A stretch of 64,000 nucleotides of DNA from Pseudoalteromonas sp. CO133X (GCA_004208945.1 SGPE01000015.1:62001-126000); one strand, 5' to 3'. Shown: positions 15,796-25,509, numbered from the stretch's first letter. Program-made: numbers and translations. The notes: generated by a model from the letters alone, not told the origin.

Positions 15796-18700
15796 ATGAT
15801 TAGCAAAACATTTATATCTCGCCCTAAGTTTGCACTGGTTATATCTATTGTTATTACGATTGCGGGCTTAATATCGATGGCTTTATTGCCGGTTAATATG
15901 TACCCGCAAATCACCCCGCCACAAGTACAAATTACAGCCAGTTATCCTGGTGCGAGTGCGCAAATAGTCGAAGAGTCCGTTATTAGACCTATTGAAGAGC
16001 AGGTCAATGGGGTTGAAGATATGATGTATATCGAGTCAACTTCATCTAATAACGGTACTGCGAATATAACCGTTTACTTTAAAGTTGGCACTGATACGGA
16101 CATAGCACAGGTTAATGTGCAAAATCGTGTCGCACTGGCTGAGTCAGGTTTGCCTGAAGAAGTGAAGCGTCAAGGGGTGTCGGTTAAGAAAAAATCAAGC
16201 TCAATGCTTTTAGGTATTAACCTTTATTCAAGCAAAGATAATATTGATGCTATTTTTCTAAGTAACTACGCGACAAATTATTTAACTGAGCCTTTAGGGC
16301 GTATCAATGGTGTGGCCTCAGCAGAGGTTATGGGGGAGCAGACGTACTCGATGCGATTATGGCTGCGTCCCGATAGAATGGCTTCTTTAGAGTTAACGGT
16401 GGCGGAAGTACAAGCTGCGTTACAAGAGCAAAACACCATAGTGGCGGCCGGTAAGTTGGGTGCGGCACCAACAGGGCCTAGCCAGCAATTTGAATACTCA
16501 ATTCAGGCGAAGGGGCGTTTAAAGACACCAGAGGAGTTTGGTCAAACTATTATTCGCGCAAATAAAGATGGTAATTTTGTGCGTTTAAATGATATCGCGC
16601 GCATTGAAATGGGAGCCGCGAGCTACAGTACGACCGCCAAATTAAACCAGCAAGATACTGCGTTTATTGTTATTTATCAGCTAACTGAGGCGAATGCGAC
16701 ACAAGTTGCTACCGATGTTAAAGCGCGTATGGAAGAGCTAGCAAAGCAGCTACCTGATGGTATTGAGTACTCAATTCCTTATGATACAACTGAATTTATT
16801 AACCGTTCAATTGAAGAAGTGGTAATAACACTTGTACAAGCCGTTGGTTTGGTTATTTTAGTGGTGTTTTTGTTTTTGCAAAATTGGCGCGCAACACTGA
16901 TTCCTACCGTTGCGATTCCGGTGTCTTTGGTGGGTACCTTCGCATTTATGATGATGATGGGTTATTCCATCAACCTAATTACGCTTTTTGGTTTGGTGCT
17001 GGCAATCGGGATTGTGGTTGATGATGCTATTATCGTTATCGAAAATGTTGAGCGGATCCTAAAAGAAGAAAAACTACCAATAAAAGAAGCCGTTACTAAA
17101 GCAATGGAGCAGGTATCAGGCCCCATTGTTGCAACCACCCTTGTGTTATTAGCGGTATTTGTGCCTGTTGGATTTATGCCAGGGATCACCGGAGAGCTTT
17201 ATAAACAATTCTCTGTAACGATTTCATTCGCTGTACTTATTTCATCTGTTAATGCACTTACTTTAAGTCCTGCGCTGTGTGCTTTGCTATTAAATGAAAA
17301 AGCCATGAAACCAATAAAATGGTTGGCTCCTTTCGAAAATGTGATCACACGCTCAACCAGCGGATATAGCAAAGTAATTAATTTTATCTTAAAGCGTTCT
17401 GCGCGAATGGCACTTTTTGCTGTGGTGATTTTTGCTGCCGCAGGGTGGCTTGTAAAAACGGTTCCTACAGGCTTTGTACCAGCAGAAGATCAAGGCTTTT
17501 TGTTCGTTGATGTGCAGTTGCCAGACGCAGCAGCAAGTAATCGTACTCAAGAGGTGATGCATAAATTAGGGGATATTGTAAAAAATGAACCCGCAGCGAC
17601 TGATTTTATAGCCGTGTCTGGGTTTTCGTTACTAGGTGGTGCAGGTTCAAATAATGCATTAGGGATTGTGGTGTTAAAAGACTGGGAGGAGCGAACTAGC
17701 TCTGAACTTGGTTTGCGTTCGGTACTAACACGTTTAATGGGGCAGTTTTGGGCGATGCCAGATGCGCAGATAATGGCATTTAATCCACCATCAATCCCAG
17801 GGTTAGGTACCAGCGCAGGTTTTGAGTTTAGGTTGCAAGATAGTGAAGGGCGTGAGCCCGCTGAGCTTGCTCAGGTATTAAATGGACTTATTTATGAGGC
17901 AAATCAGCGTCCAGAGCTTTCTAATGTATACAGCACATTTAGAGCAAATGTGCCGCAATACTTTTTAGAGATTGACCGCAATAAGGCCAAGGCCCAAGGG
18001 GTGGCACTTAGCGATATTTTCTTAACTTTACAGGCACAATTAGGATCATTGTATATTAATGACTTTAATCAATTTAGTCGCACATACAGAGTGATCATGC
18101 AGGCGGAGAGTCGTTTTCGTCAAAACCCTGCCGACTTACAATATTACTATGTGCGTAATGATGAAGGTGCAATGGTGCCGCTTACCACGCTTGCTAAGCT
18201 TGAGCCAATCCTTGGCCCAACCAGCTTAACGCACTTTAATTTATACCGCAGTGCGAGTATTAGCGGGCAGCCCGCAGCGGGTTACTCAAGTGGTGATGCG
18301 ATAAAAGTCATGCAAGAATTAGCTGAGCAGCTGCCCACGGGTTATGTTTATGAATGGGCTGGGCAATCTAAACAAGAAATAGAAGCAGGTAATGTTGCAC
18401 CGATTCTATTTGGTTTAGCGGTTGTTTTTGTTTATTTATTCTTAGTCGCACAATATGAAAGTTGGACGATTCCATTTTCGGTCATTGCGGCCGTACCACT
18501 GGCGTTATTTGGTGCAATGCTTGCGTTATATGTAATTGGTATGGAAAACAATATCTATGCACAAGTGGGCCTTGTGTTGTTAATTGGCCTATCAACTAAA
18601 ACTGCTATTCTGATCGTTGAGTTTGCTATGGAAGAACGCTCAGCGGGTAAAGGAATTCTCGAAGCAGCATTAAATGCGGCGAAAATGCGTTTTAGAGCGG

Positions 18701-18906
18701 TGCTAATGACAGCCCTCTCGTTTGTGCTTGGCGTATTACCTTTAGTATTTGCAAGCGGTGCAGGCGCTGGAAGTCGAATATCACTGGGTGTAACTGTGCT
18801 GTTCGGTATGTTAGCTGCTACGATATTTGGTACATTGTTGGTGCCATTATTTTATACCCTTGTGCAGGGGATGCGTGAAAAAATAAAAGGGCAAGCATCT
18901 TCATAG
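15796..18906 (+). CDS. RND multidrug efflux transporter, HAE-1 family (AcrB/MexF-type)
   Basis: A 1036-residue proton-driven pump of the inner membrane with twelve transmembrane helices and two large periplasmic loops. The N-terminus (FISRPKFALVISIVITIAG), the helix-4 Asp pair (GIVVDDAIIVIENVERIL) and the helix-10 Lys (GLSTKTAILIVEFA) are the residues expected for proton relay. Length is that of AcrB-type drug pumps. A ribosome-binding site TTAGGAG precedes it. It forms an operon with the adaptor and must borrow an outer-membrane channel such as TolC from elsewhere. Confidence 0.95.
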   Translation: MISKTFISRPKFALVISIVITIAGLISMALLPVNMYPQITPPQVQITASYPGASAQIVEESVIRPIEEQVNGVEDMMYIESTSSNNGTANITVYFKVGTDTDIAQVNVQNRVALAESGLPEEVKRQGVSVKKKSSSMLLGINLYSSKDNIDAIFLSNYATNYLTEPLGRINGVASAEVMGEQTYSMRLWLRPDRMASLELTVAEVQAALQEQNTIVAAGKLGAAPTGPSQQFEYSIQAKGRLKTPEEFGQTIIRANKDGNFVRLNDIARIEMGAASYSTTAKLNQQDTAFIVIYQLTEANATQVATDVKARMEELAKQLPDGIEYSIPYDTTEFINRSIEEVVITLVQAVGLVILVVFLFLQNWRATLIPTVAIPVSLVGTFAFMMMMGYSINLITLFGLVLAIGIVVDDAIIVIENVERILKEEKLPIKEAVTKAMEQVSGPIVATTLVLLAVFVPVGFMPGITGELYKQFSVTISFAVLISSVNALTLSPALCALLLNEKAMKPIKWLAPFENVITRSTSGYSKVINFILKRSARMALFAVVIFAAAGWLVKTVPTGFVPAEDQGFLFVDVQLPDAAASNRTQEVMHKLGDIVKNEPAATDFIAVSGFSLLGGAGSNNALGIVVLKDWEERTSSELGLRSVLTRLMGQFWAMPDAQIMAFNPPSIPGLGTSAGFEFRLQDSEGREPAELAQVLNGLIYEANQRPELSNVYSTFRANVPQYFLEIDRNKAKAQGVALSDIFLTLQAQLGSLYINDFNQFSRTYRVIMQAESRFRQNPADLQYYYVRNDEGAMVPLTTLAKLEPILGPTSLTHFNLYRSASISGQPAAGYSSGDAIKVMQELAEQLPTGYVYEWAGQSKQEIEAGNVAPILFGLAVVFVYLFLVAQYESWTIPFSVIAAVPLALFGAMLALYVIGMENNIYAQVGLVLLIGLSTKTAILIVEFAMEERSAGKGILEAALNAAKMRFRAVLMTALSFVLGVLPLVFASGAGAGSRISLGVTVLFGMLAATIFGTLLVPLFYTLVQGMREKIKGQASS

Positions 18907-18921
18907 CCTTCAGCGAAAAAT

Positions 18922-18952
18922 AAAAAAGTCAGGGTAACCTGGCTTTTTTTTT
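18922..18952 (+). terminator. Intrinsic terminator of the RND operon
   Basis: A 12-bp stem (AAAAAAGTCAGG / CCTGGCTTTTTT, one G-T pair) with loop GTAA ends in a run of nine Ts. It lies 16 bp after the pump gene. Confidence 0.88.
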
Positions 18953-19012
18953 GGTAAAACTCAAAAGAGGTTTGTTATCATAGCTTAATTCAAATATCAG
19001 AGGGTTTTGGTC

Positions 19013-19333
19013 ATGGCTGGTCCACGCTTATACAGTGAAGAAGAAGTAACACATCAGGCGTATGATATATTTTTAGAATTAGCACCTGACAACTTAAGCG
19101 AGCAAGATATTGCTGACTTTAATGAACACCGCGAAGAGCTCGGTTTTATTGAAGAAGGTGAACCGGATAATCAATGGCAAGATTTTGTTGCATTAGAGAT
19201 TGAACCTGAGCTGTTTGTGCAAGTCTTAGTAGGGCTTGAGTTTGATAATCAAGATATTCTGTTTGCCAAAATTTTAATTAGCCGAGATAAAGATGCGCCT
19301 TTTTGTCATATTCTTTGGAAAGATAGCGAATAA
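19013..19333 (+). CDS. Small acidic hypothetical protein
   Basis: A 106-residue, strongly acidic cytoplasmic protein I do not recognise. It has a helical N-terminal half (DIFLELAPDNLSEQDIADF) and a beta-like C-terminal half (ALEIEPELFVQVLVGLEF, DILFAKILISRD). I chose ATG 19013 over the in-frame TTG at 19007. GAGGG stands eight bases or so upstream. It is followed at 11 bp by the DUF481 gene, possibly one transcript. Confidence 0.65.
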   Translation: MAGPRLYSEEEVTHQAYDIFLELAPDNLSEQDIADFNEHREELGFIEEGEPDNQWQDFVALEIEPELFVQVLVGLEFDNQDILFAKILISRDKDAPFCHILWKDSE

Positions 19334-19344
19334 ATTTTCCGCCG

Positions 19345-20187
19345 ATGTTTGATTTAATCCCGAGTTGCTTTTATACACTAAAACGTGCGCTTTTAGTCGC
19401 TTTTATGCTGACTAGCTGGCAGGTTGCCGCTGTTGATCCATTTGAAGATTTTCATGAGTATGGTCAGCTATCTGAAGAAGAAATCCATAAAATCCATAAG
19501 GGCGAGATGCTTTATGGGGATATGGAATTTGGCTTTATGATTAGTAGTGGTAATACACATTCAACCAGCTTTAAATATAAAGGTAACCTGTATCAGGATT
19601 TTGAAAAATGGCGTAACCAATTCAAAATAGACACCCTATATAAACGAGACCGTAATGACGAAACTGGTGATGATGAAGTTTCAGCTGATCGAATCTTTAT
19701 ATCAGGGCAGGGTAACTACAAGCTAAACGTTAAAAATGAATCTTTCTTTATTTATGCGGATTATGAAGAAGATGAGTTTAGTGGCTTAGAGTTTAAAAGC
19801 ACTGTGGCTACAGGTTATGGTAATCGCATATACCAAGGTAGCAAGAACAAGGTTGATATAGATGTTGGGCCCGGCCTTTACCGCTCAGTTGCCGATGAAG
19901 ATATGGCAACCGAAGAGGATGAAACTAAAACCGGCTACTTATTGCGCTTAGCTCTGCAGTGGGAGCGCACGGTATCTGCACGCACACGTTTTAACCAAGA
20001 TGTAAGTTATGAGCAATCTATGTCTGGGTTAAACTCGCGACTAAAATCAGAAACCTCGCTGATCAGCAAAATCATGGGTGATGTATCGCTTAAATTTACC
20101 TATATGTACCGTTATAACTCAAAACCAGAGGAAGACAAGCTTAAGTATGATTCAGAGCTCAGTGCAACCTTTGTTTATAGCTTTTAA
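19345..20187 (+). CDS. DUF481 (YdiY-like) outer-membrane protein
   Basis: A 280-residue exported protein with a signal peptide ending near AAVD. The opening GDMEFGFMISSGNTHSTSF and the alternating strands to the last residues (ELSATFVYSF, terminal Phe) are typical of the DUF481/YdiY beta-barrel family. These are inferred salt- or stress-linked outer-membrane barrels of unknown substrate. The N-terminal signal is preceded by a longer polar stretch (MFDLIPSCFYTLKRA), so a later start is possible. Confidence 0.8.
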   Translation: MFDLIPSCFYTLKRALLVAFMLTSWQVAAVDPFEDFHEYGQLSEEEIHKIHKGEMLYGDMEFGFMISSGNTHSTSFKYKGNLYQDFEKWRNQFKIDTLYKRDRNDETGDDEVSADRIFISGQGNYKLNVKNESFFIYADYEEDEFSGLEFKSTVATGYGNRIYQGSKNKVDIDVGPGLYRSVADEDMATEEDETKTGYLLRLALQWERTVSARTRFNQDVSYEQSMSGLNSRLKSETSLISKIMGDVSLKFTYMYRYNSKPEEDKLKYDSELSATFVYSF

Positions 20188-20201
20188 TTAGAGAATTCTT
20201 T

Positions 20202-20678
20202 ATGTATCAACATAAGCAATATGCACTATTTATCTTTATTGTTTTAGGCTGGATAGGCGCTTTTATTGCCTTAGCTTGGAATTTAATTGGCGCCGATATA
20301 CCTCTTATGGTGTTTAGCGCAATTCTAGTGCTGGTGGGCTTTTTGTTCCATGGCTTAACAATAAAAGTAAGTGATAAAACGGTAAGTTGGGCATTTGGGC
20401 CAGGTGTGTTTGGTAAAACCGTTAGCTTTGATGAGATTGAGTCTGTTCGAGCGGTAAGTAACTCATTTCGGCATGGTGTAGGTCTGCGCATTACGCATGA
20501 TGGGTGGGTTTATAGTGTTTCAGGGTTCAGTGCAGTCGAACTGGCAATGAAAGATGGTACATATTACCGTTTAGGCACCAATGATCAAGCTGGTTTACTT
20601 GCTGCGCTTAAAACGCATATAACTCAGCCTGAAGCTATGCCAAAAGCAAAGGAAGAAGTGAGCGCAGAACCTGAGTAA
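20202..20678 (+). CDS. Two-helix membrane protein with PH-like cytoplasmic domain
   Basis: A 158-residue protein with two adjacent membrane helices (about residues 8-28 and 32-52). A beta-rich region follows (TIKVSDKTVSWAFG, KTVSFDEIESVRAV, YRLGTNDQAGLLAAL) that resembles bacterial PH-like domains. I cannot assign a function. It begins 14 bp after the DUF481 gene behind AGAGAA, so the two are likely co-transcribed. Confidence 0.65.
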   Translation: MYQHKQYALFIFIVLGWIGAFIALAWNLIGADIPLMVFSAILVLVGFLFHGLTIKVSDKTVSWAFGPGVFGKTVSFDEIESVRAVSNSFRHGVGLRITHDGWVYSVSGFSAVELAMKDGTYYRLGTNDQAGLLAALKTHITQPEAMPKAKEEVSAEPE

Positions 20679-20712
20679 GTGATACGCTTCTGTAGGGCAT
20701 AGTGTAGATATA

Positions 20713-20737
20713 AAAAAAGCGCCATCGGCGCTTTTTT
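20713..20737. terminator. Bidirectional intrinsic terminator
   Basis: The perfect 11-bp inverted repeat AAAAAAGCGCC / GGCGCTTTTTT with loop ATC has T-runs on both strands. It separates the plus-strand unit ending at 20678 from the convergent slyD gene. Confidence 0.9.
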
Positions 20738-20747
20738 AGTGTTTCGT

Positions 20748-21233
20748 TTAGTGGCTGTGACCACAACCACCTTCGCCATGCACATGACCGTGTGCAAGCT
20801 CCTCTTCTGTGGCATCGCGTACTTCGAGTACTTCAACATCAAAGTGAAGCGTAATACCTGAAAGAGGATGATTACCATCGACAATCACGTCTTCATCTTG
20901 GATTTCAATGATCATGACTGATTGATCGCCTGCATCAGTTGTTGCTCTAAATTGCATACCTACTTCAATTTCCATGCCTTCGAACATCGACTTCGGCACT
21001 GCTTGCATTAGGTCGTCGTGACGCTCACCATAGCCTTGTTCTGGCTCTACAGTCACACTGAATGTATCACCGGCTTCTTTACCGAGTAGCGCGTTTTCAA
21101 GACCAGGGATTAAAAATCCTGTGCCCACGATAAACACCAGTGGTTCACCATCGAAAGAATTGTCGATGGTATTTTTGTTATTATCCAATACTGAATAATG
21201 CATTTTTACCACTTTGTTTGCTGCTACGATCAT
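20748..21233 (-). CDS. slyD: FKBP-type peptidyl-prolyl isomerase SlyD
   Basis: A 161-residue cytoplasmic folding helper. The FKBP half-domains flank an IF chaperone insert (GYGERHDDLMQAVPKSMF), and FIVGTGFLIPGLENALLGKEAGD is the FKBP core. The C-terminal tail GHVHGEGGCGHSH is the nickel-binding region, shorter than in E. coli SlyD. Start ATG 21233 is preferred because AGGA lies six bases upstream; ATG 21239 is too close to it. The upstream ygfZ gene ends 12 bp away, so they may share a transcript. Confidence 0.92.
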   Translation of the reverse strand: MIVAANKVVKMHYSVLDNNKNTIDNSFDGEPLVFIVGTGFLIPGLENALLGKEAGDTFSVTVEPEQGYGERHDDLMQAVPKSMFEGMEIEVGMQFRATTDAGDQSVMIIEIQDEDVIVDGNHPLSGITLHFDVEVLEVRDATEEELAHGHVHGEGGCGHSH

Positions 21234-21245
21234 AGTCATTCCTAT

Positions 21246-22157
21246 TTATTCATCTTCGAGAGAGTAAGGTAGAGCTTGAATTGATAGCTCAACCTGAGGG
21301 AGGTGTTTTGCACGTAATACGTGGCCTGTTTCATTGTCATTTGGTAAGACTACAAGGCCCACAAGAGTGTGCGTTTGTTGATTATAACTTTGGCTGATAA
21401 GCTTGCCTGCACGGCGCCAGTTTTCGCCCATTTGTGTTTCAAGCTCTAGTTCATCGAGTAAACCATCGGCTTTACCTGCGACGATATACATGGCGCGTTT
21501 ATTTTTTCCGAGATACTTCATACGGGCGACGGTTTCTTGCCCTGTATAACAGCCTTTTCTGAAGCTAATACCGCCTATAGCCTGTAAATTAACCATTTGC
21601 GGTACATATTCGCCAATAGCATCTTCATTTAAAGAGGGTTCAGCGGCAGTGATTGCTGCTTCTTGCCACATGCTGTCATTATCAAGTGCGGTGATATCGT
21701 CAGGTAAGCTAAAGTCATTATTTACCATCAATAATATGCGGTTTTCTGCAAGCTTTAGTGCTTTGCCTCCTGCAAAATCAACAGCAGTCTGAGTATCATT
21801 AAAATGGATATTCAATAACGCGAGGGTTGAGGTAAGATCTTCACCGATTAAGCCAATAAGCGGCTTATCAGATTGCTCAATCTCAACTTGAGAGAATACA
21901 GCATACTTTTTTAATTCGACCAAAGATTGTGCTACCTCAGGTTTAGAGCCAACTAGGTAGTAGCTATCTTGGTATGTAAATAGCTTGAACACACCCCAAA
22001 GTTTACCTTTGGCATTACAGTGTCCTGCCCATAAGAAGTTATCGTTACTTAGCTTATTGATATCTTGAGTAACTTGCCCGTGAAGGTATGACAGCTTATC
22101 TTTACCTGAAAGGCTAATAAGCGTATGAGATAATGGGCATGCGTAAACAGTCGACAT
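21246..22157 (-). CDS. ygfZ: Folate-binding Fe-S/tRNA-modification protein YgfZ
   Basis: A 303-residue GcvT-like protein. The signature KGCYTGQETVARMKYLGK (about residues 203-220) contains the conserved Cys of the YgfZ/IBA57 family. YgfZ helps maintain iron-sulfur enzymes such as MiaB in the cytoplasm. A clear ribosome-binding site (AAGAAGG) precedes the ATG. It is divergent from sdhE, a conserved gammaproteobacterial arrangement. Confidence 0.92.
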   Translation of the reverse strand: MSTVYACPLSHTLISLSGKDKLSYLHGQVTQDINKLSNDNFLWAGHCNAKGKLWGVFKLFTYQDSYYLVGSKPEVAQSLVELKKYAVFSQVEIEQSDKPLIGLIGEDLTSTLALLNIHFNDTQTAVDFAGGKALKLAENRILLMVNNDFSLPDDITALDNDSMWQEAAITAAEPSLNEDAIGEYVPQMVNLQAIGGISFRKGCYTGQETVARMKYLGKNKRAMYIVAGKADGLLDELELETQMGENWRRAGKLISQSYNQQTHTLVGLVVLPNDNETGHVLRAKHLPQVELSIQALPYSLEDE

Positions 22158-22277
22158 AAAAACCTTCTTTACGATATAAGTGAACCCTAATGATAACTTA
22201 GTTAGGGTGGCAATTTAAATAGCTGTTTATTCGATTGCAATTTGTTAAACTGCAGACAAATAAGTACGAGGTTTAAA

Positions 22278-22529
22278 ATGACTGAAATTCACAGTAAAGA
22301 ACGCATTCGTTGGGCGTGCCGCCGTGGTATGCTCGAACTTGATGTTTTATTCATGCCATTCGTTGAACAAGCGTTTGACTCACTATCTACAGAGCAGCAA
22401 GCTGTATTTCAACGCCTACTTGAGTGCGATGATCCTGATTTATTTGCATGGTTTATGGGTCACGAAGAATGTAAAGATGCAGAGCTCAAGGGCATGGTGA
22501 CGCTTATTTTAGACCGAGTTCGTGTATAG
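22278..22529 (+). CDS. sdhE: Succinate dehydrogenase flavinylation factor SdhE (CptB)
   Basis: An 83-residue helical protein with the conserved RxxxxxxRGMLELD motif (RWACRRGMLELDVLF), whose RGxxE is needed for FAD attachment to SdhA. FAWFMG is the other family hallmark. The ATG at 22278 gives the standard family length; the frame is open further upstream to 22242. It overlaps ygfX by 8 nt, as in other gammaproteobacteria. Confidence 0.93.
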   Translation: MTEIHSKERIRWACRRGMLELDVLFMPFVEQAFDSLSTEQQAVFQRLLECDDPDLFAWFMGHEECKDAELKGMVTLILDRVRV

Positions 22530-22929
22530 GTTTACCGTCAAAAATAACTTCCCAGACCACAAACCTTTTGTGGTCTTCTTTTGTTTTCTAGCCTTGTTAT
22601 TATACTTTTCTTATAGTCATATCTTATCAGAGCTTTTAGCCTGTTTTGCTTGCCTTGTGATTGGTATTGTTTGTTTTAAAAAAGTAAAACAAGCACAGCC
22701 CAGTGAGGGAGTTATTATTTTGCAGCAATCGCAGTTAGGCTTTTTTAATGAACAGTTACAACTGCAAGGTAAAATAAGTCCCAAGAGCTATGTGTTTGCA
22801 AATCATGTAGTTATAAGATTAATTGGCTTTTATCAATCACACTGGCTGATTATCTCGTCAGCCAGTGTTGATGAGCTAAGTTTTTCTCGTTTGCGACGAG
22901 CGGTTATTGCAGTGCAGCAACCAGCTTAG
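22522..22929 (+). CDS. ygfX: YgfX-family membrane protein (CptA-like)
   Basis: A 135-residue protein with two close membrane helices (about residues 18-50) and a C-terminal cytoplasmic domain including FSRLRRAVI. It starts with GTG inside the sdhE end, the usual sdhE-ygfX overlap. E. coli YgfX has been described as the toxin of a type IV toxin-antitoxin pair with the sdhE product, and also in other roles. Its last 26 nt overlap the convergent nadB gene. Confidence 0.78.
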   Translation: MYRFTVKNNFPDHKPFVVFFCFLALLLYFSYSHILSELLACFACLVIGIVCFKKVKQAQPSEGVIILQQSQLGFFNEQLQLQGKISPKSYVFANHVVIRLIGFYQSHWLIISSASVDELSFSRLRRAVIAVQQPA

Positions 22930-24526
22930 GGGTTAATATAGTCGGTGTAGGGTTTTCAGTTTGATTTGGGTAGTCGATTGTATAATGAAGCCCGCGGCTT
23001 TCTTTACGCTCAAGGGCACTACGAATAATCAGCTCCGCAACTTGTACCAAGTTACGAAGTTCTAGTAAGTTATTTGTAACCCTAAAGTTTGCATAGTAAT
23101 CATGGATTTCTTGCTGCAGTAATTCAACGCGATGCAGTGCGCGTTCTAAGCGCTTGGTTGAGCGTACAATGCCCACGTAATCCCACATAAATAACCTTAG
23201 TTCATGCCAGTTGTGGGTTATAACGATTTCTTCATCTGAGTTAGTGACACGACTTTCATCCCATAAAGGTAATGGTTCTGGCGCAGGTGAGGTGTCAATT
23301 TTGCTTAAAATGTCTTTTGCCGCAGCATGGGCAAACACAATACACTCAAGTAATGAGTTACTCGCCATTCGGTTTGCACCGTGAAGACCTGTATAAGCGA
23401 CTTCACCCACGGCATATAAATTATCGAGATCTGTTCGACCATTAAAGTCAGTCATGACACCACCACACGTATAATGCGCGGCAGGGACGACTGGAATCGC
23501 TTCTTTCGTTATATCAAGGCCAACACTTAAGCACTTTGCGTAGATAGTTGGGAAGTGCTCAATAATAAAATCTTTATCTTTGTGGCTGATATCTAAATAG
23601 ACACAGTTTGCACCAAGGCGTTTCATTTCAAAGTCGATAGCGCGAGCGACAATATCACGAGGCGCAAGCTCTTCGCGCTCGTCAAAATCTTTCATAAAGC
23701 GTGTGCCATCAGGGCGTTTTAAATACGCACCTTCACCGCGCATTGCTTCTGTGATCAAAAAGTTTTGCAGCTCTGGGTGATATAAACTCGTCGGGTGGAA
23801 TTGGTTAAATTCCATATTCGCCACTCGACAACCAGAGCGCCATGCCATCGCAATACCATCACCACTCGATACATCAGGGTTTGAGGTATATAAGTACACT
23901 TTGCTTGCACCGCCAGTTGCAAGCGCGACGAACTTAGCAGCAATCGTTTCTACTTTTTTATATTCACAATTCCAGACATATAAGCCATGGATATGCTTTC
24001 CTTTTTTGCCAAGGCTTTTATCGCTGATCAAATCAATCGCATTGTAGTTTTCTAATAACGTGATGTTAGGGTGTGCTTGTACTTGGCTGATAAGTGTTGT
24101 TTGTACAGCACGACCCGTTGCATCAGCAGCGTGCAGTATGCGGCGATGACTATGGCCGCCTTCACGGGTTAGGTGAAAACGTTCTTTGCCCTTTGAGTCA
24201 AACTCCATGTCAAAAGGCACACCTTGCTCAATAAGCCACTTTAAACACTTTTTAGCATTGCTTGCAGTGTAGTGAACCGCATCACGGTCACACAGGCCAC
24301 CACCTGCATCAAGTGTATCCTCAACATGAGATTCAATGCTGTCATTTTTCTTATCAAAAACCGCCGCAATACCGCCTTGTGCATACAATGTAGAGCCTTC
24401 TGTAAGCGCCCCTTTACTTAATACGGTTACTTTACAGTGATTAGCGAGTGATAAGGCAAGGGAAAGGCCTGCGGCGCCGCTGCCAATGATAGCGACATCA
24501 GTAATGTGATGTTTATTTTGGTTCAT
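22904..24526 (-). CDS. nadB: L-aspartate oxidase
   Basis: A 540-residue flavoprotein, identical in length to E. coli NadB. It oxidises L-aspartate to iminoaspartate for NAD synthesis. The FAD fold is [13 protein letters not shown] at the N-terminus. The substrate loop [19 protein letters not shown] (here [18 protein letters not shown]) and the [12 protein letters not shown] and [12 protein letters not shown] segments follow. The start at 24526 matches the family; an in-frame extension to 24628 lacks similarity. It is divergent from rpoE, a conserved order. Confidence 0.95.
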   Translation of the reverse strand: MNQNKHHITDVAIIGSGAAGLSLALSLANHCKVTVLSKGALTEGSTLYAQGGIAAVFDKKNDSIESHVEDTLDAGGGLCDRDAVHYTASNAKKCLKWLIEQGVPFDMEFDSKGKERFHLTREGGHSHRRILHAADATGRAVQTTLISQVQAHPNITLLENYNAIDLISDKSLGKKGKHIHGLYVWNCEYKKVETIAAKFVALATGGASKVYLYTSNPDVSSGDGIAMAWRSGCRVANMEFNQFHPTSLYHPELQNFLITEAMRGEGAYLKRPDGTRFMKDFDEREELAPRDIVARAIDFEMKRLGANCVYLDISHKDKDFIIEHFPTIYAKCLSVGLDITKEAIPVVPAAHYTCGGVMTDFNGRTDLDNLYAVGEVAYTGLHGANRMASNSLLECIVFAHAAAKDILSKIDTSPAPEPLPLWDESRVTNSDEEIVITHNWHELRLFMWDYVGIVRSTKRLERALHRVELLQQEIHDYYANFRVTNNLLELRNLVQVAELIIRSALERKESRGLHYTIDYPNQTENPTPTILTPKLVAALQ

Positions 24527-24831
24527 GTCTGTGGTCTTAGCGGTTACAATGCTCAGCTGATAGTGCAAAAGTTTGAGCAAAAATATTTTGATATGATATA
24601 TGTATATGTACCATATTTGCTGTAGCACTATTAGTTATTTTAAATGTTATACCAATCTTATTAGATTTTTTGTCATATAAACAGTGTACTATCAACTGTT
24701 TTGCACAAATGTAGAATAGCTTTGAATTAGAATAGCTGTTGATTTTAAAGCTATTTTTGAAGTTTTACGCAAATAAGAACGGTATAACTCAATATATTTG
24801 CATGCTATCTTATAAAAAAAACATTTTAAAC
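24527..24831. other. AT-rich nadB-rpoE intergenic region
   Basis: This spacer holds no credible gene. I see the direct repeat TAGAATAGCT (around 24712 and 24728) and a distant inverted pair GTTATACC / GGTATAAC (near 24647 and 24780). Divergent promoters for nadB and rpoE must lie here, but none besides the sigma-E-like site can be pinned by eye. Confidence 0.4.
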
Positions 24832-24860
24832 TGAACTTTTATATTCATCGTGCAGTCAGA
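24832..24860 (+). promoter_or_regulatory. Sigma-E-type promoter of rpoE operon
   Basis: TGAACTT (24832-24838) matches the sigma-E -35 consensus GGAACTT at six of seven positions, and TCAGA (24856-24860) matches its -10 region, with a 17-base spacer. The site lies 67 bp before the chosen rpoE ATG and implies positive autoregulation, as in E. coli. Confidence 0.65.
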
Positions 24861-24926
24861 GTTTGTGTAAACAATGGCGAGTATATGAATAGCAAGCAAG
24901 AATCAAACAGAGGAGTACCGGCTCGA

Positions 24927-25508
24927 ATGAGCGAGCAGGATTTGGATTTAGCGCTAGTTAAAAGGGTCCAGCAAGGAGATAAAAACGCCTTCAACCTATT
25001 AGTTAGAAAATATCAGAATAAAATCGCAGGCTTGATTTCACGTTATGTGTCGAATCAAGGTGATGTTGCTGATGTCGCTCAAGAAGCTTTTATTAAAGCT
25101 TATCGTGCGTTACCTAACTTTAGAGGGGACAGCGCCTTTTATACTTGGTTATACCGTATCGCCGTAAATTGTGCTAAAAATTACTTAGTTGCTCAGGGCC
25201 GAAAGCCCCCTGCGAACGATGTTGATGCAGAAGAAGCTGAGTTTTATGACAGTGCAGATGCAATGCGTTCTAACGCATCGCCAGAGAATCTGTTACTCAG
25301 TGACGAAGTACGTGCTGTAATTTTTAATACAATTGATAGTTTGCCTGAAGATCTGAAAACTGCGATTACCCTTCGAGAGATAGAAGGGATGAGCTATGAA
25401 GAAATAGCCGTGGTTATGGATTGCCCCGTGGGAACTGTACGTTCACGTATATTCCGTGCCCGCGAAGCGATTGATAATAAATTAAATCCATTAATAGGTG
25501 AGTCTTAG
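24927..25508 (+). CDS. rpoE: RNA polymerase sigma factor RpoE (sigma-E)
   Basis: A 193-residue ECF sigma factor. Region 2 is AFNLLVRKYQNKIAGLISRY through AFYTWLYRIAVNCAKNYL, and region 4 is LPEDLKTAITLREIEGMSYEEIAVVMDCPVGTVRSRIFRARE. It directs the envelope-stress regulon and is held by RseA at the inner membrane. The ATG at 24927 (MSEQDLD) matches E. coli RpoE; its AGGAG is 11 bases away, so an upstream in-frame ATG at 24885 (207 residues) cannot be excluded. The rseA gene follows after 1 bp. Confidence 0.95.
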   Translation: MSEQDLDLALVKRVQQGDKNAFNLLVRKYQNKIAGLISRYVSNQGDVADVAQEAFIKAYRALPNFRGDSAFYTWLYRIAVNCAKNYLVAQGRKPPANDVDAEEAEFYDSADAMRSNASPENLLLSDEVRAVIFNTIDSLPEDLKTAITLREIEGMSYEEIAVVMDCPVGTVRSRIFRAREAIDNKLNPLIGES

Positions 25509-25509
25509 T

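Noticed and set aside
22184..22208. Operator or terminator from the inverted repeat ACCCTAA / TTAGGGT upstream of sdhE
   Set aside because: Seven-bp stem with 11-base loop and no T-run; may be chance.
24640..24790. MITE bounded by GTTATACC / GGTATAAC in the nadB-rpoE spacer
   Set aside because: Only 8 bp inverted repeat and no further symmetry.
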